A stretch of DNA of 64,000 nucleotides from Bremia lactucae (lineage: Eukaryota > Oomycota > Peronosporomycetes > Peronosporales > Peronosporaceae). Numbering within the stretch: position 1 is the first letter of the stretch; every line of letters starts with the position of its first letter. The notes beneath the pieces were generated by a model. That model was not told the origin of the DNA and did not search any database. It was given only the letters and a program-made list of their open reading frames with translations. A program made the position numbers and the translations under genes. This document shows positions 19,859-31,600 of this stretch, piece after piece. The DNA lies in NCBI RefSeq assembly GCF_004359215.1, contig NC_090610.1, positions 13,343,295 through 13,407,294 on the forward strand, read 5' to 3'.

Positions 19859-21069
19859 ATCTCGATGAGCTGTATTATGTATTTAACTTCGGATAAATTA
19901 ATTAGGCTTTGCTAGTCAAAAAAAATGGAATTTTAATCGGTTGGTGTAATTATGAAATTTTACACGATGATAGGCATTAAAAAAGTTTCAAATATTTTTT
20001 TCTTATTGTTTTCATGTTGAACAGTAACAGTAAAGTGACTAAGATGCCTCGGGCTGGAATTGTATTCACTTATATACACCATACATTTGCTCTCATTGGA
20101 ACGGAGATTGCTATTCTTTTTGTCGTCCAGCTTTATTTTTAGTTATAAGTGGATCTGCAGTGGCCAGGAGCAATTACTACATAAACTGGTCTTAGTCGAA
20201 AATATCAAAGAAACAATTGGAAGTATTGTAGCAATTACTACATAAACTGGTCTTAGTCGAAATATCAAAGAAACCATTGGAAGTATTGTACTCGGGCTTG
20301 TGGAAAAAAGTGAATGACCGTATCGTCGATCTCGGCTTGCATCTTTATTACGCAATGTGTAGTGATCTTACAGAAAAACATTTATCGAATATGCTTGGCA
20401 CTTTTTTTCTTTTTTACATTGACTTAAGGAGGTATATCGTGAAAAAATTGAAACATTGGACAATTTATTAGACTTAGCTTAAAATAAATTGTCATAATGA
20501 GACGCTCCAAGCTCAACAAGACACGATCAATAAATACATAGCTTCCGCATGTTTTAGGCTTGAGATAGCTAACGACTATCTTTCATATCAATTGTCCCCA
20601 ACTGGTTCGAAATAATGTTTCTCCAGACACAATTTTTCAAGCAAGGCGTTTTGTGCTCACTTTTTTTTAATCTATTGACATATATTAGGCTCCACTTGAA
20701 ACGACGTATATTTCAAAGATCAAAGCTGATCGCTTCAAAATTATGTGTCTCTCACAATCTAATTTTAAATGAATAGGTTGGCAGTAATCTTTCGTGTGCA
20801 AGTGTGACAGCATTTTTCCGCGCTCAGCTGTCAAAGCGTAATAGCCTGGCAAGGCTCCCGCAATTGACAAATAAGGACGTCAGCATTGAATCTGGCGAGT
20901 TTTCTAATTGAAATGTATGTTGGGCTAGTCGGTAATACTGGATGTAAGAAACTCACCACTTTACTTGTAACAACATTCAAAGTACCTCTATAATATTATA
21001 TAATGTGGCTATTCTTACAAAAAAAAGTATCATTGCAATTTTAGTCGTCAAATCACGATACTTAGGAAT
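19859..21069. other. Intergenic region
   Basis: AT-rich sequence between the transporter and the GTPase gene. Apart from the tandem duplication at 20170-20290 no feature was found. Confidence 0.4.
20170..20290 (+). repeat. 61-base tandem duplication
   Basis: Units 20170-20230 and 20231-20290 begin GCAATTACTACATAAACTGG and end AAGTATTGTA. They differ by one inserted A and one substitution (CAATT versus CCATT), so the duplication is recent. Confidence 0.85.
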
Positions 21070-24034
21070 ATGGTGGATGAGCTGCTCTTTTCAGGGCAAC
21101 TAATAGCTGTGACAATGGAAGAGACCGATGACTTTCGCTTGCAGATCAATAACGAGGCCATATCTTTTTTGCAGCAGCTTGTCGAACCCATTCTAGTCGT
21201 GAGCTTCCATGGACCTAAGAAAAGCGGCAAGTCGGCGTTAGTGCACAGTCTTCTACAGCTCGAGCAGGAGTCAATGACGGGGTGCGTAATCTATTAGTAG
21301 ATCTGTGGAGCCTTCAAATACAGAGCTGTGTGGCTAAGATATCAATTCTACTTATTTTGATGCTTTGATGAAAAGATGTAGCGGTGTATGGCTGTACATT
21401 AAGCGTGCCAATTATCCTAACGCCAAGTACTTAGCCGTGCTGGACCGGCCCGGCTTTGGAACAGAAAAGGTAGAGTAATGGAAGGATACCTAATTATAGA
21501 ATGATTACCATATTTTGCTGCACAATTATTGTAGCAAGTCGATCGGCTGCTGTACTCGATTCTCTCGGGGCTAAGTAGTGTGGTGGTGCACCATGTAAAT
21601 GGTCAGCTGACCTCTGATTCGGTGGACCACTTTTCATTTCTTGCCGGAAACGCAGAAGGAAGCGATGTACCACTTGCTTATGGTGAGAGAGATAATGAAG
21701 AGCGCGAAAAATATTTGAGATGACTGACGAGGCAGTTGTAGACTTTCCACAGTCACCGAGGTTGCTATGGGTGCTGCAGAATGTCACTACGGCTAAAATC
21801 AAGGAAAAGGTTCAAGAAAGCGGACTTTCTTTACAGCAGATAGAGCAGACGTATATGTGTAATGCTTTGGCCGCGCTGACAGATGATTCTCCAAGTGCAC
21901 GGGCTATCAAGTTATTTGAAGCTATCTATTCGAATTCGAGGTGTTTCCCTGTGCCACCAAAAGAGACAGAAGCGTTCAAAAGTCGAGTCGAGAAACTGTT
22001 GCGAGTTCTTACTGACCCCATTCACAATATATATCATAAAAATATGGTTTTTAATGGCCCGCTAGCGGGATTTGTATTGGTTACCATGCTTTCTTGTCGC
22101 GACAACGTCTTCGCGGTATGCAAAAGAGTTCTTGACTCACACCATTGATTAACAATCATTGCTTATATTGTTCGCATTTTCCGACAGACATTTAAAGGCC
22201 AAATTTGGGACAATTTAATCGACAATTGCTGCCTCAGAGTTGTCGAAGATGCAGTCAAGCTGTACAAACTTCGAATGTCGCAAAAACTGAGCAGCATTGT
22301 TAATATTTCAGATCCCAAGGAATCTAAACAATTACTAACAGCTAATCAAGATTACCAGGCTGCTGTTCAAAAGTGCCAGAAATCGATCGAGGTGACTATA
22401 ATGAATGTGTGAAAGTCCTACACCTATGATATGAGTTGCCTTCCTATAGGTGCCATGTGAAAGCGGTGTTCTATATTGTAAGCATTCAATTGCAAAACGC
22501 GAGGCCAAGAAAAATCTCCGCGCAATTCCAGTTCAATCCGAAAGCCGCAGGACTTTTTTTCAGGTTTACAGCTGCACTATGTCGCGTTCTTGCATGTAAC
22601 TTGTAAATAACGTTTCGCTGATCAATTTTTTTCAGAAAATGTTTCGAAATTTGGTAGAATCAGAATTCGCAACATTTCAAGAGAAAAACGAGTGCATGTC
22701 TTCAGAGCTCTGCCATTCGCTGCTTGCCACACTTCATACCAAAATGACCGAAAATGTCAATGCCCAGTCAATGGTCGGTCCAATGGATGATGAAAATGGA
22801 TATTGCGTCCAATCAGCAGAATTTAAGGTTGAATGCTTGACTTGATCGAAATATCTACGCCAAACTTTTTTGATTTGTTGCACGGGCTTACATGCAGCGC
22901 TTCTATCTTCACTATCAAGTACACTTGATGGAGCTTATGACAGGTTTTACAGACCAGGCGAAAGGTCCAATGCAGGTCAGCACTTTGTTATCATTTGTAG
23001 ACTGACACATTTACAATTCTTTATTGATATGAAAAAAATAGAAAAGAGAGCTTGCGAAATTCATACATGACACTATTCGACCGCAGCTTGCAGAACTATC
23101 AATTAAACTGGACACAATCCGTGAACATGAAAATGAAGTTTTGAAGAAGATGATTAGAGATAGAGAGGAACAATTCGAGGAATTCATTGCCAAACAAAAG
23201 CTAAACAAGAAGCAGACAGCAGACGCGCAAGATACTGTCAATCGGCAATTAGCTGACGTTGCAAAGCTCCAAGCCGTAAGATTTTTATGAGATTCACAAG
23301 TAGCTGCCGTCTATCTACCACTATAGTCTGTTCTGTGATGTAGTTGCGGAAAGAAGCGCTTGTTGGAGCGATAAATGATCTCACTGAGATGCATACGATG
23401 GCAACGGAGCAGAAGGAGTTGCTGGAAGAGGCTGCATTCGTCTCGGTTTGTTTATTGCTAGTTGATATCGGTCATGCGAGTCTTAGGTTGTGACGTAAGC
23501 GTTGGTGACCTTTGTTTAGGTTCAACTTCCTGAACAAAAAGTAATTGAAGCTACTGCCCAAGAGAAGAAAGTGACGGAGCTTCAAGGTTATTTGGTCAAG
23601 CAGGGCGGTGGGGGAAATGTTCTGAATCCTCTGGGACGTAAGAACTGGAAGCAGAGGTATTTTATCCTTAATGGACCGAATCTTATTTATGCAAAGTCAA
23701 AGGACGACTACGAGCGGGGGAAAATTATTAAAGAGCTTTGCCTTACCGGGTGAGTAAAATGCTGTGAAACGAATATAGTGAGCTTAAGTGGTCAATTTTG
23801 TGCTCCTACATTAGTTGCAAGATTGATCCATCGCGGGATGCTGGGGAAGGTTTCGACATCACTCCAGGAAAGTCAGCGCATGTGTTTGAATTGCAAAGAG
23901 GCTTGTTTGAAAAAAATAGTAAGAAACGCTCGTCGGCAGCCGACAGTGGCCGTATCTTCAAGCTGCGGACCCAGAATATTCAAGAGCGTGACGTATGGAT
24001 TGACAAGCTACGCCAAGCAGCAGGGGGATACTAA
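21070..24034 (+). CDS. GBP-like large GTPase with C-terminal PH domain (732 residues, 12 exons)
   Basis: Exons by GT-AG and phase: 21070-21281, 21376-21469, 21535-21666, 21720-22115, 22188-22391, 22450-22563, 22636-22827, 22898-22975, 23051-23275, 23344-23445, 23520-23749, 23815-24034; the sum is divisible by three. The N-terminal GTPase domain has P-loop GPKKSGKS (residues 48-55), the SGVWLY segment typical of guanylate-binding proteins, and LDRPGFGTEK (about 93-102) at the DxxG position. The GBP base-recognition RD is not seen; WVLQN stands at the expected place. Helical domain about 240-475, charged coiled coil about 475-605 (LDTIREHENEVLKKMIRDRE), then a PH domain about 606-729 (GYLVKQGGG, KNWKQRYFIL, and the C-terminal helix tryptophan in RDVWIDKLRQ). 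PH domains bind phosphoinositides, so membrane recruitment is likely. Animal GBPs use a lipidated C terminus instead; none is seen here. The exon 3/4 junction (intron 21667-21719, 53 bases) is the least certain. Confidence 0.85.
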
Positions 24035-25349
24035 TGTTTCGAGGATCATATCGCGCAATAAGTTTGAATATGCCCCAAAAGGCCACGATTTATCAGTCAA
24101 GTGCAGACTGAAATTTCGTTTGATACACTCACTTTTTGAGAAATGAATAAGGAAAACAGCAGCATTAGACCGCAAAGAGCTCAATTAAGTGCACATTTGA
24201 TTCTATTGGGTCGGTAGTAAGAATTTTTTTTTCTGCCTAAAAGGTCCGCAAAAACTTTTAAGAGATGTCATACTTATCATAACTTCTCGACAGCAACTTG
24301 TAAGGGAAGCTGTGGCGGAGTATCGCTGCATGACTTCACCTTTCCAGCAATAGTAGAAGCTCTGCAAGCTAAATATATTTTCAAAAACAAGCGATACAAG
24401 AGCAAAAATTATCGTAGATGCACTAATTATTTGGCCGAAGTCGAAGATAATATTGATATCCACGTAGTCAATGAGGGTGCTGAATAGAACTTGCAAGTGT
24501 GAAAGCAGTTCTGTTATTCGTTCGTGCTGCCTTCTCCTATACAACAGAAAAAAATGAAATTTACTTTAAAATGAATAAAGAGCCTTTATATTTTATATCG
24601 GTAAATGCCATTACATCAACCTTACCAACCGCTGCTAGACGCGCGATATGGGCAATATTGAATATACGACATGCAGCAAACAAAGAAACGCATTTGAGCT
24701 TCCATCATTAAAATTGGTGATTGCTTCTCAGATATTTTGAGTATTATTGCAGCAGCGTATTTATTATCACTCAATTTTACTCGAACACCGATACAATTTT
24801 AAGCACGAGTATCCTCAAAGTAATGGTTTTAATATGAAACGCTGTGAACGCAAAAGACCAGAAACGGATCAGCTGCGTCATGCAGCCATCCGCTCTACAG
24901 TCATCGCAAATATAAACGTAATAATGGTGACTAAATATTCTACTACTAAGCGCAAGGTGGACAATCTGCATGCTTCTACTCAACAGATGTGGAGAATATT
25001 ACACACAGACCACCACGTAAAAACGCTAAGCGAGCCGTTATCACCAATGTGCCTCGACCAATTGCTTCGCTCATCCCAATAATTATTAGCATGCACACAA
25101 GCACTTCTAATAATCAGAAAGCGACGTGCACAGCGTCGTCGAACCAACAAATAAAATCACGCCCTGCTTATTTGGTGTGTGCAGAAGGCAACCATAAAAA
25201 AAGGGTCGGCGCGATAATTTCATTGACCAAAAAGCGAATACACCAAAATTCGGCCCGATCGCACCCAAGATAGCGCCTTTCACTTTGCTGTAGGCAAACA
25301 GTGAAAGGCAAGCAAGGACTATTATATCCATGCCCACGTCATTTAAAGA
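24035..25349. other. Intergenic region between convergent genes
   Basis: About 1.3 kb lies between the 3' ends of the GTPase (+) and importin beta (-) genes. Several short frames of 60 to 113 codons exist on both strands but none has a family motif. A minus-strand frame at 25107-25337 begins with a hydrophobic stretch but has no supporting signal. Confidence 0.5.
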
Positions 25350-28066
25350 TTAGTTCGCCTGGAGATCCATAATAATCTTCTGCGTCCACGCTGCCAACTG
25401 TTGCGCTTGAGGGTTCTGAGCATTGTTAGCGCACTCCGTCACGAGCTGAACGACAAACTGCTGGTGAAAATACATTTCCATAGACTTGCCCATTGCTTGG
25501 CCCATGTCACTTTACAATCACATCAACAAAACAAACACACGATTAATGCGCCACGACATATTTGATACCGCAGACAGCTTGTACGAACCCAATTAAGCCC
25601 ACAGCGCCAGTCGTCACCGCGTCCGATCGCGTCGAAAGGTCGTTTGCCAACGCAGCCAAGAAAGCGACTATCTGTGGTGCACATACCTGCAATAAAGAGG
25701 CTTTCTGAGCAGCGCCAAGGCCCTGAACGATACCAGTTAGTGCCTCCAGTACGCTCTCACGCAATTGGTTCATATATTCTACAACTTCTTCGTCATCCGA
25801 CGCAATAGATCCACATGCTCCGGCGGCCTGTAGGATCATTTGCAGCGAAGACACTGCATAGCGCTCATACTCACCCTCAATAGCCAAAGCAATATCACCG
25901 AAACACGACAGAACAGGCGGCTTGACCGAGCGATTAAGTGTCGGGTTTTTTAATATCTCAATCAAAGCAGCCACAATCGCGTCACACAGAGGCAATATTT
26001 TACCCTCTAATGCACGACAAAGATCACCAACGACACCCACAGCGACGCTGCAAACCATGTATTCCTCACTATTCTTCAATCCAATCAATACAACTGGTCC
26101 GAAGTATTGCATGTAAACCTCAAACTTGGCACCAACAACATTAGCCAAGGCACCAGCAGCCATAAAAGCTTCCTCAGCAGCAGCAGCGTTACGAGTCGAA
26201 AATACTTGCAACAATGCCTGCATGATACGGTCCGCCAGGGGCTCGATACCCACATTAAGCTTCTGAATGGCAGCAATCAAAACACCGCATAGCAGAGCCT
26301 GCAAACCTGCCTGGTCATCGTGAAAGCTGGTTGGATTCTCGATAAGAATCGTAATGCTTTGCTCCAGACGGTCTAAAATTACAGGAAGACGCAACATAAT
26401 GTGCTCGTCCACCTCGTCAGCACCAGCTTGTACCAGTACATTCAGCGCCTCGTACGCTGAACCACGCAGATTGCTTTCAGTGGCATTTGGGCGATTACTA
26501 GTTTCAAGAAGTTTGTCAAATAGCGTCGTAAAGTACGGAGTTAGCATGTGAGCAGCTGCCTCCGATTCCTCAAAGGCCTTTACGATATTGTGAATTGCGT
26601 AACAGACATTGTGTGACACCCGCGGCTCCTGGTCCAAGCCCTCAAGCAGCAGCTGCATGAGGCCAGGTAGCATCTCACCACTAATGCAGCCGTAATGCAG
26701 CTCACAGATACGTCCCAGAGTCCAAGCTGTCGTATCACGCACCAAAATGTTGTCAAATTTCATACAGCCCATCAAAAAGCCAAGCGCCTGGCGCACAAGA
26801 GGAGCGATCTTGGCCGAGTCGGGGCCATCCAGTATCGAGCCAAATGCCATGATCGCAGCTTCCTTCGCGCGCCATTCAGTGCTTTCAATGTTTTGCGTAA
26901 TAAATGCCATAGTTATATCCACGCAAGCATCGCCAACCACTTGAGCCACCAATGCAAGGCACGTAGCAGCAGCCATGGACAAATTCCAAGAATCTTCGTC
27001 TTGGTCGTCTTCCTGTTTCTTCAGTGTTTCAGTCAAAAGAGGAACGAGTGTATTCAACACGGTCTGGACGTAAAAGTTGCAAGGAATAAAGTCCGTGCGA
27101 TTCTCGAGTTGGGCATAATTCATTTCTTCAATAAGGTCCAGCTCCACATCGCACATAGAGGACCAGAACTCCAGCGACTGGAGCCCAACCTCATCCTGAT
27201 CGCTCGTAATAGCGTGGAACGTCAGCTTGCACAGCGTGTCCATGTACTCGGCCAAGTATTCGTAATACATGGTCGCGATCGCAGCAACACATTCGTACGC
27301 GACCACGCGGGTACGCAAATCCTGAGACTGCGTTGCTTCACAAATCTTTTGCATAAGATGATCGCGCTCCTGTTTTCGCTTGATATTCTCGCTCACAAAC
27401 TCTAAACTATTGCGCAGGGCCGTCACGGCTGCGAGACGAATGGGTGGTGGTCTATCAGCACGAATACCGTCAACAATTGCCGTAAGAATGCGGTTCGTAT
27501 CCTGCTCATCAATTGAACCCTCTTCAAGTTCGTCGCATAAGTATCCAAGGCACTCGAGTGTGGCATGTATACAGCCCTCGCCACCGCTAGTTACGTTTTG
27601 TAACAGAGATTCGAGCAGCGTAGGCCATTCCTTCGCAGGTAGTTCGATTCCCCCGATTTTGGCCACCAACTGGGCGCTAGTGTGGCGCGCAACAGAGTCA
27701 CTGGACTGCAACACGCCAATGGAACCATCTTTTATTTGATTTCGAAGATTTGGGTCCATTGCCATCCAAGCATTGACCTTTTGTTGCTGCAGAGCGTCAT
27801 CTTTGGCATCAAGAACGTTCTTTAGGTACAAACCCGCGGCCTGACGGCCCACGACGGCAAATTCTTCAGAGGCAAGCGCTTGTACGAGTGTCACCATAAA
27901 TTGACCCATCTGCTGTTGTAAAGCATTATTAAGGAACTCCTCCGCCTGCTTTCGTAGCTGCAAATCTAATTCGTCATCAAGATATGTTATTTTAAAACTC
28001 ACATAAGCGATAGCGTATGAACAAACCCGGGCTCTGCGTATTAAGAAGAGCGGCTGAGATGTCCAT
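25350..28066 (-). CDS. KPNB1: Importin subunit beta-1 (858 residues, 3 exons)
   Basis: The carrier receptor for nuclear import: it binds importin-alpha/cargo, FG nucleoporins and RanGTP through a superhelix of about 19 HEAT repeats. Exon 1 is only 40 bases (28066-28027) and encodes MDISAALLNTQSPD. Exon 2 is 27965-25589 and begins inside DLQLRKQAEEF. Exon 3 is 25509-25350 and encodes DMGQAMGKSME...WTQKIIMDLQAN. Introns are 61 and 79 bases, with GT-AG ends and matching phases. The exon 2 product has typical importin-beta segments such as GLYLKNVLDAKD, DTTAWTLGRI and a DEDSWNLSMAAATCLAL stretch (the acidic loop in HEAT 8 that contacts Ran and the IBB). The length is close to the family's usual 860-880. 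A longer open frame to 28230 exists, but its first part is intron and 5' UTR. The frame through the first intron is open, so a naive caller would mis-start the gene. Confidence 0.95.
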
Positions 28067-28636
28067 GATTTTCCCAAAAAACAATTGCAGTCGTAGAGAA
28101 GAGAAAGCTGCAGTGTGGTTTTAAAGGGGGGCGGAACGGGGAATGGTGGGGAAAAGGCGGTGGCTTTGATAATCCTGCTATTTTTCGATTGGTTAAATTG
28201 GCTGTTGCAAATGGGCCGAAGAGCCAGCATACTGCATTCAAGACAATGACTTTAATGGGCCGGGCTATTTTTGAGAGGCTTTGACAATGCGAAATACGCT
28301 TTTCTCAAAATAGTACCCGTCCCAAATCTTGTTACTTATTATGAACGAATTTCCAATATCGACATTTAAGCTTATTTTTGGAATTATAAACAATGCACAC
28401 TTTTGCATGTTTGCTTAAAATGTGCTTTTGTGTCATGATAATGATGTATCGTTAAATTAACGAAGCAAAGAGAGCCTGCCTATATCTCGGGTGGCTGTCA
28501 AGCCTTGCGAGGAAGCGATTATTAATATATTGAGTATTATTGTTGTATTAAATCGCAACAGATAAACAAAAAATATAGGATTAACTCAAGCTAAGAAATT
28601 TAGAGAATTCGAGCATTTCCAATGACTGTACAGGTC
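28067..28636. other. Intergenic region, KPNB1 promoter side
   Basis: The 570 bases between the DNA-PKcs stop codon and the importin beta start, with both genes on the minus strand, contain the 3' end of one gene and the promoter of the other. AT-rich, with no extra gene seen. Confidence 0.5.
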
Positions 28637-31600
28637 CTAAACCCACGGCATCCATCCTTGAAAGGTACGGCCAAGCAGGTCCGGTGCCGTTGCAATCGCC
28701 AGCAGTTGTTGAGCTTGGCCTAACGAGCTTAAAGTTGTAACTTCATTGTCTCTCTCATCGATGTCGCCGAAACTCGCCGCATCAACAAGAGCATAAAATT
28801 TGCTCAGATGGTGCGTCAAGTGCGAGTTCTGTGACAATTCCTCCTTCAGCAGCAAAGCCGGTGATATGCCATCTAGCTTCCTTCGCGCAATGGCAATTTT
28901 AATATCAGGTAGCCATGCGGCATTCGCAATTCCACGAGCTGTTGAAGCAGTTCCATTTTTGTTGGATCGGAAATCAGCGGACTCCTGGACATCTTCCATC
29001 TCCGCATCACTGTCGTGAAATGTAGATGTATCGCCTTCTGTTACCGACTCAAAAAGTACTTTTTGGTGCATCGCGGTAGATTGCTGCCAATCCAGTAGCG
29101 GATCGTGTAAAAATACGTTCATCACGCTTTCAATTACCTGACGTTTTGAGCGCAGTGCGTCGAATACAGCTTGCATATCCTGACACACGAGATTGGCCCC
29201 GTCATACGGCTGAAATACAAACTCCATTTGCCTTGTATATCGAAAAGGAATTAATTCTGGGATAGGGAGAACACTGGCACCAGCACCAAAACTCACGCCA
29301 AAGTCGATTCCAATGACACGGCCACTGCTGAGATCAATAAGGAAATTGTCTAGATGTCGATCGCCTATGCCTAAAATGTACGAGCAGGCACTAAATACAG
29401 CAAGTGATTTAAGGAAGTGGTCTCGTACTAATAAGAAAGCTTCAAAGTTTAAGCCTAATGCGAGCAATTGACGCCGCAACAAATCGGCTGGAATCATTGC
29501 TTGGACTCTATGGAATTGATCCACCACATCTTTCGACCGAGGAGCAACAATTTTGGCGCTGAAGCTCGCACCTTGTTGCTTACGATGAAATGACTCGTAC
29601 GCTTTTGCTGCTATTGTGTTAAACAAGTCCAGTTTTTTACTCTTGTCGCTCTTCAGATCAATGCAACGTTCGTCAACCTGCATTTGTGCTTCAATAACTC
29701 CTTTAAGCGTCAAAGTCCCATCAACCCACTCAAGCAATCCTATGTCTTGCGTCATTGGAAATACTTCATAGGTAGTCAAGCAAAGTCTCTGGTCGCGGCA
29801 TCGTGGATCTGCTTTAAAAATTTGGTTCATTACGCCAAAAACTTGCTCAATTCGCTGGTCAAGGCGCAAATCTTCGCCTCCCTTGACTAGAAACGTGTAT
29901 TCCTTCTCATCACTGCAATGCATTGTCAATTTCTTTGGCAGCTGTTTCGAAGCTAGCACCCCAAGCACTGAATCAAAACTTAAGATCTTAACATGCTTCG
30001 ATGAATCTGGAGGACCCCAATCTATGCCAACCAAAAAAAAAAGATTTAGGTGGCTGACGATTTGCTTAAAAATCAAACGTTCTAACTAACTTACATGACG
30101 TGTATTGCCCTGGGAGTTCTAAAGAGCAGTTCGAATGGTCAAATTCTTCGAGCCACTCGGCAAAGTCTCCCAAATGCGCCTTCATATCCCTAGTTATACC
30201 GTATGTACCAGGTGTAACGCCGAAATGTTTCATGATCCATTCACGGGCATATTTGATAGATTTAGCGGTCATCTTTGAGCCGTCCTTGCCCATTATTTTT
30301 TCCACATCTCGTTTAGCTTTTCGACTCCATTCGCGGTTATATCTACCTATTTGGCCACCGAGTAGCGGACGATCCAATGAAAAACAGTCTTTCCATAGAC
30401 GCGTCACTTTGTGGCGTGCATCTTGCGTCCGGTTATCTTCGACAAGCTCTGAAATCTCTTTAAGTCCCTCTTTTAGACGAAGTTCTGGGTGGTGAAGTCT
30501 GTTCAATTTAGATCAAAATTCATTAGCAACGTCTTGAATTTACGAATTGGTTGAAAAAAAAAGCGTACAGTCTTAACGCAGCGACAAATTTTTCCATCAC
30601 TGAATTGGTCAACAACACTTCCAAACGATGCAAGTCCACGTCAAATTTATTCAACGAAGATTTGCAAGTGACCATAAAGTCATAGAAGAGAGCTATCGGG
30701 TACTTCTCAGCCATCTGCACGTAAAATAAAAAAAATATTTAAATGAGAAGGGATATAGAAGACAACGCGTGCACAATAGTCAACAGCAAACCTTTTCCAG
30801 AATAACTAAAACAGTTCTTCTGATTGGCCCATTCAGTAATGCCATAAGCTGGGCCGACCATTGCAAGCATGTCCACAGCGGGACATTCTTCATAACAAAT
30901 TGTTCAAAGTCTGTTACAATTTCCTGATAAGGAGAAATCACATCACATAATTGAGGAAAGTAATGGGCACATTCGCGATCTCCCGCGGCTATTCCTCCCA
31001 AGACGTTATCAACCAAAAGCTTTACCAATGTCTTACGATCCGCAAGTTTGGCTAGTTTCTCTAGTTGTGGCTTAAAGAGCAAGTCATTTAAAAACTCGAT
31101 GAAAGTTAATCGGCATCTTAAAAATCTAGATGACCCGCCTTCTCTCAAATCGTTGCTCATTACGGCATCCACGCGCCGACTAGAAGCCTTAAACATGTCA
31201 ACTGCACGTGAGAAATAAATTTCTTTTAAATTGTCATCGATGTCCTGTGAAGCATAAAAAATAGCGGCGTTCGCAAACGTCTTAGCTTCTAGATAACCCA
31301 TTGCAACTTTGTCGCTCACAGCCGCTGTCTCCATCATCTGCATAATTTCCGCATTGTCAAACGTTTTCGTAGCTGTATTAAAGTATCTTGTTATAATAGT
31401 ATTTGAACTCGGATTGCTTGATTGGTACCCTTGGCGATCAACCAGCTTAAGCATGTGTGCCACAAATACCTCAATCATTTGCACGCTAAGTTTTGGAAGT
31501 TGATGGGTGTTACATAGCTCACGATAGCTTTTCAGCATCTTAGATGCTAAAGCTGGAATGTTGCAAATTATTGCCGCGCTTGCGTACTGTAGTATCGTAT

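Noticed and set aside
25107..25337. Small secreted protein candidate on the minus strand
   Set aside because: It begins with a hydrophobic stretch but has no cleavage-site pattern, RxLR, or other effector motif, and lies in intergenic DNA without supporting signal.
26695..27405. 236-codon plus-strand frame inside importin beta
   Set aside because: It is antisense to a confidently identified gene and has no family features; a codon-bias shadow.
28067..28230. N-terminal extension of importin beta from an upstream ATG
   Set aside because: The extension has no importin character, while an ATG at 28066 with a 61-base intron restores the family N terminus in phase.
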